Of a stretch of DNA of 6,378 bases, positions 1-6,189 are shown piece by piece. The notes under the pieces were generated by a model. That model saw nothing but the letters and a program-made list of their open reading frames with translations. It did not search any database and had not been told where the DNA came from. The stretch's first letter is position 1, and the number at the start of each line of letters is the position of its first letter. Position numbers and translations under genes: made by a program. Location of the stretch: positions 1 to 6,378 of the forward strand of contig JAJZLA010000101.1 in the NCBI GenBank assembly GCA_021803845.1, given 5' to 3'. Source of the DNA: a bacterium (GTDB taxonomy: Bacteria; SZUA-79; Acidulodesulfobacterales; Acidulodesulfobacteraceae).

Positions 1-611
1 TTTTTGATTTAGACGGGACGCTTATAGATTCGTTTGAAGCTATAAACGATGCCTTCGACGCCGTGTTTTCTAAATTCCAAAGCAGACAGATAACGCCCGA
101 AGAATCCAGTTCTTACGTAGGCGTTCCGCTTGAAGGCCTGCTCGGCAAACTTTTCGGAAAAGAGAATGAAGAAGAAGCTATAGCCGTTTTTAGAAAAAAA
201 TACACGGAAGTCTGTTTCGATAAAACAACGTTAATAAAAGGCGCAAAAGAACTTCTTTTAAAATTAAAAAGCGAAAATAAAATTCTTAGCGTAGCGACTA
301 ATAAAACCGGTTCTATATCACGTGAACTTTTAAAGCATCTGCAGATCATAGATCTTTTTGATTGCGTTTACGGTGTATTCGACGGTTTAGAAGGCAAGCC
401 GTCGCCGGAAATGATAAACAAAATCGTCGATATGACCGCTATTCCAAAAGAGTATACAATATTAATCGGCGATTCCCCGATAGACATAATGGCCGCAAAA
501 AATGCCGGCATTCATATATGCGCCGTTGCTTCGGGGAATCACGAATACGACGAACTAAAAGGATACAATCCAGATTATTTATATAAAGAAATTTCGCAAA
601 TTTTACCGTAA
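1..611 (+). CDS. HAD-superfamily phosphatase, phosphoglycolate phosphatase-like (5' partial)
   Basis: The reading frame is open to the left edge (first full codon at base 3), so the true start lies upstream; 202 residues are visible. They begin with HAD motif I, FDLDGTLIDS, which carries the nucleophile Asp2 and acid/base Asp4. Motif II is around visible residues 97-102 (VATNKT), the motif III Lys is 132 in GKPSPEM, and motif IV is GDSPID (157-161), which binds Mg2+. The helical stretch between motifs I and II (about 12-90) fits a type C1 cap, as in Gph/PpaX enzymes. Such proteins hydrolyse small phosphate esters (2-phosphoglycolate, pyrophosphate, sugar phosphates) in the cytoplasm; the substrate cannot be read from sequence. 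The near-complete length fits the usual 210-225 residues. A GTG at 63 is an internal Val codon: starting there would remove the catalytic Asp. The gene lies 15 bases before mqnA and is probably in one operon with it. Confidence 0.9.
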   Translation, partial: FDLDGTLIDSFEAINDAFDAVFSKFQSRQITPEESSSYVGVPLEGLLGKLFGKENEEEAIAVFRKKYTEVCFDKTTLIKGAKELLLKLKSENKILSVATNKTGSISRELLKHLQIIDLFDCVYGVFDGLEGKPSPEMINKIVDMTAIPKEYTILIGDSPIDIMAAKNAGIHICAVASGNHEYDELKGYNPDYLYKEISQILP

Positions 612-626
612 TACTGGCATCATTTT

Positions 627-1511
627 ATGATTAAAATAGGTGAGATAAATTATCTTAACGTATATCCTATCTACTATTATTTAAAAAAATTACTTAACGA
701 TGAAAATAGAAGTAATTTTGCGGATTTCATTTCCGGAACGCCGGCTTTTTTGAACCGCAAATTACAATACGGCGGCATAGACATAAGCCCTTCATCTTCA
801 TTTTATTATATTTCCAATTACTATAATTCTTATATATTCCCTAACCTTTCGATAAGTTCTAAGAAAAAAGTAAAAAGCATATATCTTTTTTCAAATAAAC
901 CCATAGAGAATTTCGATAAGAACGAAACGGTGTATGTTACCCCCGAAACTCTTACCTCCATAAATTTATTGAAGGTTTTATTGGCAGAATTTTATAAGAT
1001 GGATTTAAACGAAATGAAATTTTTAAGTTTGAAACAAAACGAAAATTTAGAGCTTGAGATAGATTCGGATTATTATCGAAAAATCGCTGAAGGAAGCAAT
1101 TTCCTGCATATAGGCAATAATGCTTTAAAATTAGTAAAAAATATTCCTGACGGCTATTATACATACGACTTAGCGGATTTATGGTATAGGCATACCTCGT
1201 TTCCGTTTGTTTTTGCTCTTTTTATAATAAGCAAAGAATCTTACGACGGCAATAAAAATGAATTTTCCGTTTTATACGATTATTTGATTAAATCAAAAAG
1301 AAAGGCACTATCCGGTTTTGAAGAGGCAGCTGAATCGGTAATAAAATCCGGCGATTATAATTTCATATCTTTTGAAGAGCTAATGGAATACTGGACGGAC
1401 TGCCTGAGTTTTAATTTAGGACCCGATGAAATAAGGGGTTTTAATATTTATACCGAATTACTATACAAATACAAGCTTATAAAATCTATTCCTGAGTTAA
1501 ATTTTGTTTAA
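627..1511 (+). CDS. mqnA: Chorismate dehydratase MqnA (futalosine menaquinone pathway)
   Basis: This 294-residue cytoplasmic protein has the length and motif order of MqnA, which dehydrates chorismate to 3-[(1-carboxyvinyl)oxy]benzoate, the first step of menaquinone synthesis by the futalosine route. The fold is that of a type II periplasmic-binding protein. Recognisable blocks are GEINYLNVYP (5-14, with the conserved Asn11), GTPAFLNRKL then GGIDISPSSSFYY (37-61), the strand IYLFSNKPI (85-93), TPETLTSINLLKVLL (105-119), and YDLADLWYRHTSFPFVFALF (180-199), a hallmark of the family. The usual IGD-x-AL turn reads IGNNAL here (162-167), so the common Asp is Asn. MqnD is a paralogue of similar fold, but the YLN-x-P opening and the DLxxxW..T..PFVFA block favour MqnA. 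The ATG at 627 begins the conserved N-terminal strand directly; no Shine-Dalgarno sequence precedes it. The last 26 bases overlap the 3' end of the opposing kinase gene. No other mqn gene lies in the window. Confidence 0.9.
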   Translation: MIKIGEINYLNVYPIYYYLKKLLNDENRSNFADFISGTPAFLNRKLQYGGIDISPSSSFYYISNYYNSYIFPNLSISSKKKVKSIYLFSNKPIENFDKNETVYVTPETLTSINLLKVLLAEFYKMDLNEMKFLSLKQNENLELEIDSDYYRKIAEGSNFLHIGNNALKLVKNIPDGYYTYDLADLWYRHTSFPFVFALFIISKESYDGNKNEFSVLYDYLIKSKRKALSGFEEAAESVIKSGDYNFISFEELMEYWTDCLSFNLGPDEIRGFNIYTELLYKYKLIKSIPELNFV

Positions 1512-2751
1512 CCGTTTTAACCGGTATAATGAAAGAAAATTCAAATCCGTTTCCCATACTGCTTTTAATGACTGCGCTGCCTCTTAAGAATTTCAGCGTA
1601 TGTTTGACGATAGCCAGGCCGAGACCTGAACCTTTTGCCGAATTTTTATGCGAGCCGTCTATCCTGAAAAATCTTTCGCCCAGTCTTAAAAGATTAGTAT
1701 AATTTACGCCGACACCGTTGTCGCTTATAGAAAAGAAAAGAAATTGAGAGTCGGCTTCGTTAAGGGAATAAAAATTCCATAAAACCGATGTTTCTTCCGA
1801 TTCTGAAAGAAAATTCATTGCGGCGGATCTGTCGCCAGTGTATCCTTCTATTGACGTTGTACCGTTTTTATTGCCGTATTTTACGGCGTTCTGAATAAGG
1901 TTGTTTATTATAAGGCTAATTTTACCCGGGTCGGAAATAAATATATCGTTTTTTGCTTTATTTATAACGGATAAATTTTTTTCTTTTATTTCATGTTCAA
2001 ATAAAATTAAAGAATTTTCTATATTGGCTTTAATATCTATATTTTCTAATTTAACCGGAAACCTTTCCGTTTCGATATTGGAAAGCGTAATCAGGTCGTC
2101 AATCAAAAACTGAAGCCGTTTTGCGTGCTGTTCTATTATATTCACGAATTTCATCCTGACGGAAGGGTTGTCTATAGCTCCGTTTTTTAAAGTTTCGGCG
2201 AAACCTGTTATAGCCGTTACGGGCGTTTGTAATTCATGAGAAACGTTCTGAATAAAAGACGATCTAATATCTTCTATTTTCTGTATGTCGGTTATATCTT
2301 TTACTATTACCGCATATTTATCCTTATTATTTATCTTAAAGATTACGCAATCGGCAGTTTTTTTTTCGGCTCTGTCGTAATAAGAAATTTTTTTTTCGGC
2401 GATTTTAAAAAAACTATTTTTAACCGCTTCGTCTATTAATGAATTAAGTTCTATATTTCGAGTTAAAAAATCGAATTGATTATTAATATTTTTACCGTCT
2501 GTTTTTACCGATCTTATGTTCCTACCGAAAGATTCGTTTACGAATAAGATTTCTTTTTCTTTGTTTATAACGGCAACCCCTTCTGAAATATTGCTTAATA
2601 TGGTTTTATAAATTTCAATTTCGCGCGTATATTCCCTTAATTTATTTTTAGCAAATAAAGACTGTATATTTTTAAATAAAAAAATATATAAAAAAAATAA
2701 AAATAATGATAATATTAAAATATAAAATATAGATATTATATTGTAATGCAT
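1486..2751 (-). CDS. PhoR-like PAS sensor histidine kinase, orphan in this window
   Basis: This is a 421-residue inner-membrane sensor kinase that should autophosphorylate on His and pass the phosphate to a response regulator. One hydrophobic helix (about 5-27) is followed by a short linker and a PAS domain (about 45-152, starting ILSNISEGVAVINKEKEILF). The HisKA domain (about 160-226) has the H-box NVSHELQTPVTAI with phospho-acceptor His172. The HATPase_c domain has an N-box NNLIQNAVKYG (Asn288), G1 box DNGVGV (344-349), F box ERFFRIDG (359-366) and G2 box GSGLGL (374-379). PAS plus the H-box style resemble PhoR, but there is only one TM helix and no periplasmic sensor loop, so the signal is probably cytosolic or membrane-borne. 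About 55 residues separate the N-box Asn from the G1 Asp, longer than in typical kinases. No response regulator gene adjoins it: the upstream neighbour is divergent and the downstream neighbour (mqnA) convergent. The ATG at 2751 immediately precedes the TM helix, and no Shine-Dalgarno sequence is visible. Confidence 0.9.
   Translation of the reverse strand: MHYNIISIFYILILSLFLFFLYIFLFKNIQSLFAKNKLREYTREIEIYKTILSNISEGVAVINKEKEILFVNESFGRNIRSVKTDGKNINNQFDFLTRNIELNSLIDEAVKNSFFKIAEKKISYYDRAEKKTADCVIFKINNKDKYAVIVKDITDIQKIEDIRSSFIQNVSHELQTPVTAITGFAETLKNGAIDNPSVRMKFVNIIEQHAKRLQFLIDDLITLSNIETERFPVKLENIDIKANIENSLILFEHEIKEKNLSVINKAKNDIFISDPGKISLIINNLIQNAVKYGNKNGTTSIEGYTGDRSAAMNFLSESEETSVLWNFYSLNEADSQFLFFSISDNGVGVNYTNLLRLGERFFRIDGSHKNSAKGSGLGLAIVKHTLKFLRGSAVIKSSMGNGFEFSFIIPVKTVKQNLTQE
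2358..2400. repeat. 13-base direct repeat of T9-CGGC, 30 bases apart, inside the kinase gene
   Basis: The plus strand shows nine T followed by CGGC at 2358-2370 and again at 2388-2400. The period is exactly 30 bases, so the two copies encode the same tetrapeptide, AEKK, at kinase residues 118-121 and 128-131 in the PAS domain. A deletion or duplication between them would change the protein by ten residues without breaking the frame. The repeat may be chance in AT-rich coding sequence. Confidence 0.7.
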
Positions 2752-2767
2752 AGTAAGATTTTATAAT
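2741..2767 (+). promoter_or_regulatory. Possible promoter for the SurA-like/queD pair
   Basis: A perfect TATAAT lies at 2762-2767, with TTGTAA at 2741-2746 as the best -35 match. The 15-base spacer is shorter than the 17-base optimum. It would give a leader of about 20 bases before the ATG at 2796. The 44-base gap between divergent starts is almost purely A/T, so the match could be chance. No equally good promoter for the opposing kinase gene is seen within the gap. Confidence 0.25.
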
Positions 2768-2795
2768 AAATTTTTAATAATTTCTATTAAAAATA

Positions 2796-3419
2796 ATGAA
2801 ATATAAAATAAAAATTACTTGGCTATCGATTTTTTTTGCATTTTTTTTGACTTCGGTTTTTGCTTGTGTTTCAAGCGGATTTCAGGTTGATTCTATAGCC
2901 GCCTCGGTTGACAATACTCCTATAACGCTTAATGATTTATACTTTTTATATAATTTTAATATGGTAAATAATTTAAAATATGTTAAAATTAACGAAACGT
3001 TACCTGAAGCGGAATTAAAGCGTTTGTCCAATATATATATAAACAGGATTATTATTCTTAAGCAGCAGGAAAAAGCCGGAGGCGTAACTATAAACAGTCG
3101 TACTTTAAAAATTATAGCTCAAAATTTTAAAAAAAAGTTTGCGTCTCTTCATAAGCATATAAGTTTTTCGGTATTTTTAAGCAAGTTTGGTTTTGATAAA
3201 AACGATTTTTATAATTTTTTAAAAAAACTAGTTATAGAAAAAAAATTTATAAAATACAGGCTGCAATTCTTTTTATTTACTATTGAAAACGGAAGAGGAG
3301 CTTCAAAAAGACAAAAGCAAAAATATGCGGCTGAATTGACGGAGAAACTTAAAAATATGATTATAAATCTTAGAACGCACGCAAAAATTAAAATTAACGA
3401 TAATTTTACAGGTTCATAA
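2796..3419 (+). CDS. Exported SurA-N-like chaperone lacking a prolyl isomerase domain
   Basis: This 207-residue protein has a signal sequence (Lys at 2, 4 and 6, hydrophobic core 8-23) ending VFAC. Cys24 could be lipidated, although Phe at -2 is unusual for a lipobox, so signal peptidase I processing near residues 23-28 is also possible. The mature part starts with DSIAASVDNTPITLNDL (32-48), the pattern that opens SurA/PrsA-type chaperone domains (I-A-x-V-x-x-x-x-I-T-x-x-D/E-L). Helices with INRIIILKQQEKAGG (82-96) follow, matching the usual 'LI..ILL.QEA...G' segment. The C-terminus NLRTHAKIKI (191-200) resembles the L-R-x-x-A-x-I-x-I tail of complete chaperones. No parvulin domain lies between, so it is probably a periplasmic holdase for outer-membrane or secreted proteins; this role is inferred. 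Two T8 tracts (2830-2837, 2841-2848) encode the hydrophobic core of the signal. queD follows 20 bases downstream, probably co-transcribed. Confidence 0.65.
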   Translation: MKYKIKITWLSIFFAFFLTSVFACVSSGFQVDSIAASVDNTPITLNDLYFLYNFNMVNNLKYVKINETLPEAELKRLSNIYINRIIILKQQEKAGGVTINSRTLKIIAQNFKKKFASLHKHISFSVFLSKFGFDKNDFYNFLKKLVIEKKFIKYRLQFFLFTIENGRGASKRQKQKYAAELTEKLKNMIINLRTHAKIKINDNFTGS

Positions 3420-3438
3420 TAAAAATAATAAAAACTTT

Positions 3439-3822
3439 ATGTTCGATTTAAAAATAACGTCGGGTTTTTCATCTGCGCATGCCTTAAGAGGCTATCAGGG
3501 AAAATGCGAAAACGTTCACGGGCACAACTGGAAGGTTGAAGCCGTCGTTTCTGCATCTAAGTTAAACGAAATAGGAATAGCGATAGATTTTAAACTGCTG
3601 AAGAATTATCTTAACGAAGTATTGGAAATGCTTGACCATAAGTTTATTAACGAGACCGATTTTTTTTTAAGCGTAAACCCTTCTGCTGAAAATTTAGCTA
3701 TGTTTATATATAACGAATTTAAAAAAAAAATTAAATCCATGAAACATAACGGCATAGCCGTAAAAAGCATAAACGTGTATGAAACGGATACATCTATGGC
3801 GTCTTATTACAAAATTGATTGA
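3439..3822 (+). CDS. queD: 6-carboxy-5,6,7,8-tetrahydropterin synthase QueD
   Basis: This 127-residue cytoplasmic enzyme of the PTPS/QueD family converts 7,8-dihydroneopterin triphosphate to 6-carboxytetrahydropterin, the second step towards preQ0 and queuosine tRNA modification. The zinc ligands are visible: His14 in FSSAHAL, and His27 and His29 in the C-x3-H-x-H motif CENVHGHNW (23-31), where Cys23 is the catalytic thiol. Further family blocks are AIDFKLLK (48-55), LDHKFIN (65-71, catalytic His67), NPSAENLA (80-87) and VYETDTSMASY (113-123, with pterin-binding Glu115). The short length and the Cys-x3-His-x-His form favour bacterial QueD over eukaryotic PTPS, although dual-activity family members exist. 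No queC, queE or folE lies in the window. The gene contains a T9 run (3660-3668) and an A10 run (3721-3730); the frame is intact as sequenced. No Shine-Dalgarno sequence precedes the ATG. Confidence 0.9.
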   Translation: MFDLKITSGFSSAHALRGYQGKCENVHGHNWKVEAVVSASKLNEIGIAIDFKLLKNYLNEVLEMLDHKFINETDFFLSVNPSAENLAMFIYNEFKKKIKSMKHNGIAVKSINVYETDTSMASYYKID

Positions 3823-3847
3823 CTTAAAATTTTTAATAATGTATTAA
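3819..3847 (+). promoter_or_regulatory. Possible promoter for the PilO-TPR / Ig-repeat gene pair
   Basis: TTGACT at 3819-3824 (five of six matches to the -35 consensus) overlaps the queD stop. It is followed after 17 bases by TATTAA at 3842-3847 (four of six). A perfect TATAAT at 3851-3856 lies a little further on but at poor spacing to this -35. The 66-base gap between queD and the GTG start is nearly pure A/T, so confidence is limited. A promoter here would make the two downstream genes a separate unit from queD. Confidence 0.35.
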
Positions 3848-3888
3848 ATATATAATATATCAATTTAATTTTAAAAAAATATAATGTC

Positions 3889-4977
3889 GTGAATAAAAAA
3901 ATAGCATATTATTTTGCCGTAACATTTTTTATAATATCGGCGTTTGCCGTTTTTTTTATATATAAAAGCATTACTGCAAAAGAAAATAAAATAAGCTTCT
4001 CAATAAACAAAAGAATCGCCGTGCTAAAAAGTATTCAAATCAAGATAGACGAAAGCATAAAAGGAATACAAAAAACGGACATTCCTATTTTACGCTATGG
4101 ATACTCTTTCAATAAAAACGAAAAATATTTCATTTCGGAAATTATAAGCGCCGGAAGAAAATATCGAATAAAATTGGACGCGGTTAAATTTATAAGGTTA
4201 AATAAAAAAAATAACGCCGCAGATTTTTATTTTAGAGTGGCCGGTTTGGGACATCCCGACAATATATATTCATTTGTTAAAGATTTAGAGTATAATTATA
4301 AAATAAATTTTAAAAAATTCTATATCGGTAAAAATATTAATAAAAACAATTCGGTAAATTTTTCTTCAATCTTGGCTACATATGTTATAAGCAAACAAGA
4401 GACGTTAAAAAGCATTTTAAAATCGAAGCGCGAGATAGAAATGCCGAAAGATTTCGGAACTATAAATCCGTTTTTATACATCGTTAAGAAAAAGAAAAAA
4501 ACCGTCGCAAAGCCAAAAGTAATGTCTGCAAATTATAAAAAAATAAAGAAAAAATCAAGTATATCCGAAAGAATATATAAGAAATTAGCAAAAAAAACCA
4601 CCTTCGTTAAAGAGTCGAGCATTCAAGAATCAAATTTTTACAATAAAAAAGGAGTCCTGTCGTTTTCGCAAAACGACTTTAACACCGCATTGATTATGTT
4701 TAAAAAAGCAGTAGGATTTAATCCCGACAATTACAGGGCATTATCTAATGCCGCCTTGGATGAATACGAAATTAAAAATTATAAAGAATCTATTCATTAT
4801 GCCAAAAAAGCGCTTCAGTACAAAAAATTATGGCAGATAAATTTTATCTTGGGACTGTCATATATGCGTTTAAAAATGTTTTCCAATGCTGAATACAGCT
4901 TTAGAAAAGCATTAGAGTTGAATCCTTCAGACATAAAAATTAAATATTATTTAAATATTTCAAAAAAAATACGATAA
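3889..4977 (+). CDS. Membrane protein with PilO-like periplasmic domain and C-terminal TPRs
   Basis: This 362-residue protein has an N-terminal TM helix (about 6-25), then a helix and an alpha/beta domain (about 60-170). The helix-strand pattern there (FISEIISAGRKYRIKLDAVK, then FYFRVAGLGHPDNIYSFVKD, a 'KKFYI' strand and a final ILATYVI strand) resembles PilO/GspM ferredoxin-like domains of type IV pilus and type II secretion inner-membrane platforms. A Lys-rich linker (about 199-240) leads to about three TPRs (248-281, 282-315, 316-349), e.g. ALIMFKKAVGFNPDNY and AEYSFRKALELNPSD. If the TM helix is a signal anchor, domain and TPRs are periplasmic. The likely role is protein-protein interaction in an envelope complex; it is not a standard PilO, which lacks TPRs. 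The GTG start is forced: an in-frame stop lies at 3853-3855, the next in-frame ATG is residue 185, and the ATG at 3884 reads only two codons before TGA. The next gene starts 5 or 41 bases downstream. Confidence 0.6.
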   Translation: MNKKIAYYFAVTFFIISAFAVFFIYKSITAKENKISFSINKRIAVLKSIQIKIDESIKGIQKTDIPILRYGYSFNKNEKYFISEIISAGRKYRIKLDAVKFIRLNKKNNAADFYFRVAGLGHPDNIYSFVKDLEYNYKINFKKFYIGKNINKNNSVNFSSILATYVISKQETLKSILKSKREIEMPKDFGTINPFLYIVKKKKKTVAKPKVMSANYKKIKKKSSISERIYKKLAKKTTFVKESSIQESNFYNKKGVLSFSQNDFNTALIMFKKAVGFNPDNYRALSNAALDEYEIKNYKESIHYAKKALQYKKLWQINFILGLSYMRLKMFSNAEYSFRKALELNPSDIKIKYYLNISKKIR

Positions 4978-5003
4978 TAAATATGAAACATTATTTTTTT
5001 ATT

Positions 5004-5010
5004 AAGGGGA
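5004..5010 (+). promoter_or_regulatory. Shine-Dalgarno sequence deciding the start at 5019
   Basis: AAGGGGA sits 8 bases before the ATG at 5019. It is the only clear Shine-Dalgarno match before a gene in the window, and it favours this ATG over the in-frame ATG at 4983, which has none and would add 12 residues ahead of the signal peptide. Confidence 0.6.
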
Positions 5011-5018
5011 ATCCGATT

Positions 5019-6119
5019 ATGAATTTTAATGCAAAAAAAATAACTTTTTACGCCGTTATTTTCTCTTTACTGCTTTTTTGCTTAATTTCTATGTTTTCCG
5101 TTAACGGTTATGCATTTACTACTATAACCATTCTTCCCGGAAAGCTTAATAATTTCAGGATAAACGTGCCGCACAGCGTCCAGGCCGGCAGCAAATTTGA
5201 TGTCAGATTGGTTGCTTTAGACGATTACGGCAACGTAATTACAGATTTTGCCAAGAAATACGAGGGATTGAACATTACCGTCAATATCGGAGGCCAAAAC
5301 AATCAAGAACAGTTAAATATTCCAGCTTCAGAGTTTAAGAAAGGCATAGTAAACTTTGACGTTTCTTATAAAAAAGCCGGCAGGATAGAAGTTTCAAGCT
5401 CATTTGAAGGTGTAGAAGACGAGAGTACGCCTATTCATATTTATGCAGGACCGTTCCATAATTTAAAAATATCGGTTCCAAAAAACGTTATAGCCGGCAT
5501 TCCGTTTAAAGTCAAAATATATGCGGCCGACCAATACGGAAACCCCGTAAAATTAATGCCAAAATCAAATGGCAATATAAAGGTTTATTTAACAGGAGAT
5601 AACTTTAGCGTAAGACCCAAAATAATACCTGCCAATTATATCAGTGACGGTTCCGGTAAATTTAATTTTATTTCGGACAGGGCGGGGATAGGACAGTTAA
5701 ACTTTGCCATTAATTACGGCGGCAGGACCCATATTTTTATAAGTAAAAATATAAACATAAGACCTTCTTATTTTAAAAAGTTTCTTATTTCTACAAACAT
5801 TGCTCAAATTCCGGCAGGAAGACCTTTTATAATTAAAATAGTGGCGGTCGATAAATTCGGCAACGTAATAACAAATGCCGACCGCATAAGCGGTAAAGTT
5901 AAATTGTCCTTAGTCTCTTCCGGCGGAATAGAAAGGAGCAGCGTATTCAACTTTAAAGCTTTTAATAAAGGTATCGCTTTAGTAAAAACCGTATTTAACA
6001 AGGTCGGAACATTCTCTATTTATGCTAAACCGGAAGGTATAAATTTTAAACAGCTTAAGTCGGGAGTGCCGAAGGTAAACCGCAGAATACGGGCAAAAAG
6101 CCTGTTGCTGTACAAATAA
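5019..6119 (+). CDS. Exported protein with three Ig-like (filamin/invasin-style) repeats
   Basis: From the ATG at 5019 the product has 366 residues. A signal peptide (Lys7-Lys8, hydrophobic core about 10-27) ends around VNGYA (28-32), pointing to Sec export. The mature protein is almost entirely three beta-sandwich repeats of about 100 residues (about 44-143, 146-246, 252-338). Each opens with an F-x-I-x-x-P/T-like strand, then a Gly before a strand and the signature A/V-x-D-x-Y/F-G-N: ALDDYGNVITDF, AADQYGNPVKLM, AVDKFGNVITNA. Bacterial Ig-like domains of this kind occur in adhesins and cell-surface proteins. No catalytic motif, C-terminal membrane anchor, LPXTG or autotransporter barrel is present; the end is a short basic tail (VNRRIRAKSLLLYK). 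The protein is therefore periplasmic, secreted, or held by partners, perhaps by the upstream PilO-TPR protein. An alternative start at 4983 would add MKHYFFIKGNPI. The specific function is unknown. Confidence 0.75.
   Translation: MNFNAKKITFYAVIFSLLLFCLISMFSVNGYAFTTITILPGKLNNFRINVPHSVQAGSKFDVRLVALDDYGNVITDFAKKYEGLNITVNIGGQNNQEQLNIPASEFKKGIVNFDVSYKKAGRIEVSSSFEGVEDESTPIHIYAGPFHNLKISVPKNVIAGIPFKVKIYAADQYGNPVKLMPKSNGNIKVYLTGDNFSVRPKIIPANYISDGSGKFNFISDRAGIGQLNFAINYGGRTHIFISKNINIRPSYFKKFLISTNIAQIPAGRPFIIKIVAVDKFGNVITNADRISGKVKLSLVSSGGIERSSVFNFKAFNKGIALVKTVFNKVGTFSIYAKPEGINFKQLKSGVPKVNRRIRAKSLLLYK
5148..6032 (+). other. Three tandem Ig-like domain coding repeats
   Basis: Approximate domain spans are 5148-5447, 5454-5756 and 5772-6032. 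They are aligned by the D-x-Y/F-G-N motif and the opening strands NNFRINVP, HNLKISVP and KKFLISTN. The copies are strongly diverged at DNA level, so this is an old domain duplication and not a recombining nucleotide repeat. The third copy is somewhat shorter and runs into a basic tail. Confidence 0.6.
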
Positions 6120-6131
6120 AAGAAAAAACTA

Positions 6132-6160
6132 TTTAAAAAAAAGTGAAAAAATAATACAAT
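6132..6160 (+). promoter_or_regulatory. Possible tRNA-Cys promoter
   Basis: TTTAAA (6132-6137, four of six to the -35 consensus) and TACAAT (6155-6160, five of six to the -10) are separated by 17 bases. Transcription would begin about 20 bases before the mature tRNA, a normal distance for a 5' leader removed by RNase P. The surrounding gap (6120-6189) is A-rich, so the match is suggestive only. No terminator hairpin for the preceding gene is visible there. Confidence 0.35.
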
Positions 6161-6189
6161 AAAAGAATGTCCAATAATATTTTAATTAA

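Noticed and set aside
952..1164. Minus-strand open frame of about 70 codons within mqnA
   Set aside because: It lies antisense to a well-recognised enzyme gene, and its translation shows no family pattern. The same applies to open frames at 113-349 (minus), 362-586, 1901-2113, 2236-2439 and 5804-6001 (minus).
1512..1526. ACCG...CGGT inverted repeat near the mqnA/kinase 3' ends as a bidirectional terminator
   Set aside because: The stem has four pairs inside kinase coding sequence and no flanking T-tract of terminator type.
3840..3885. AT-rich near-palindromic block with two TATAAT copies as an operator or origin
   Set aside because: Self-complementary ATATAT runs are expected by chance at this base composition, and no repeated box or DnaA-like motif is present.
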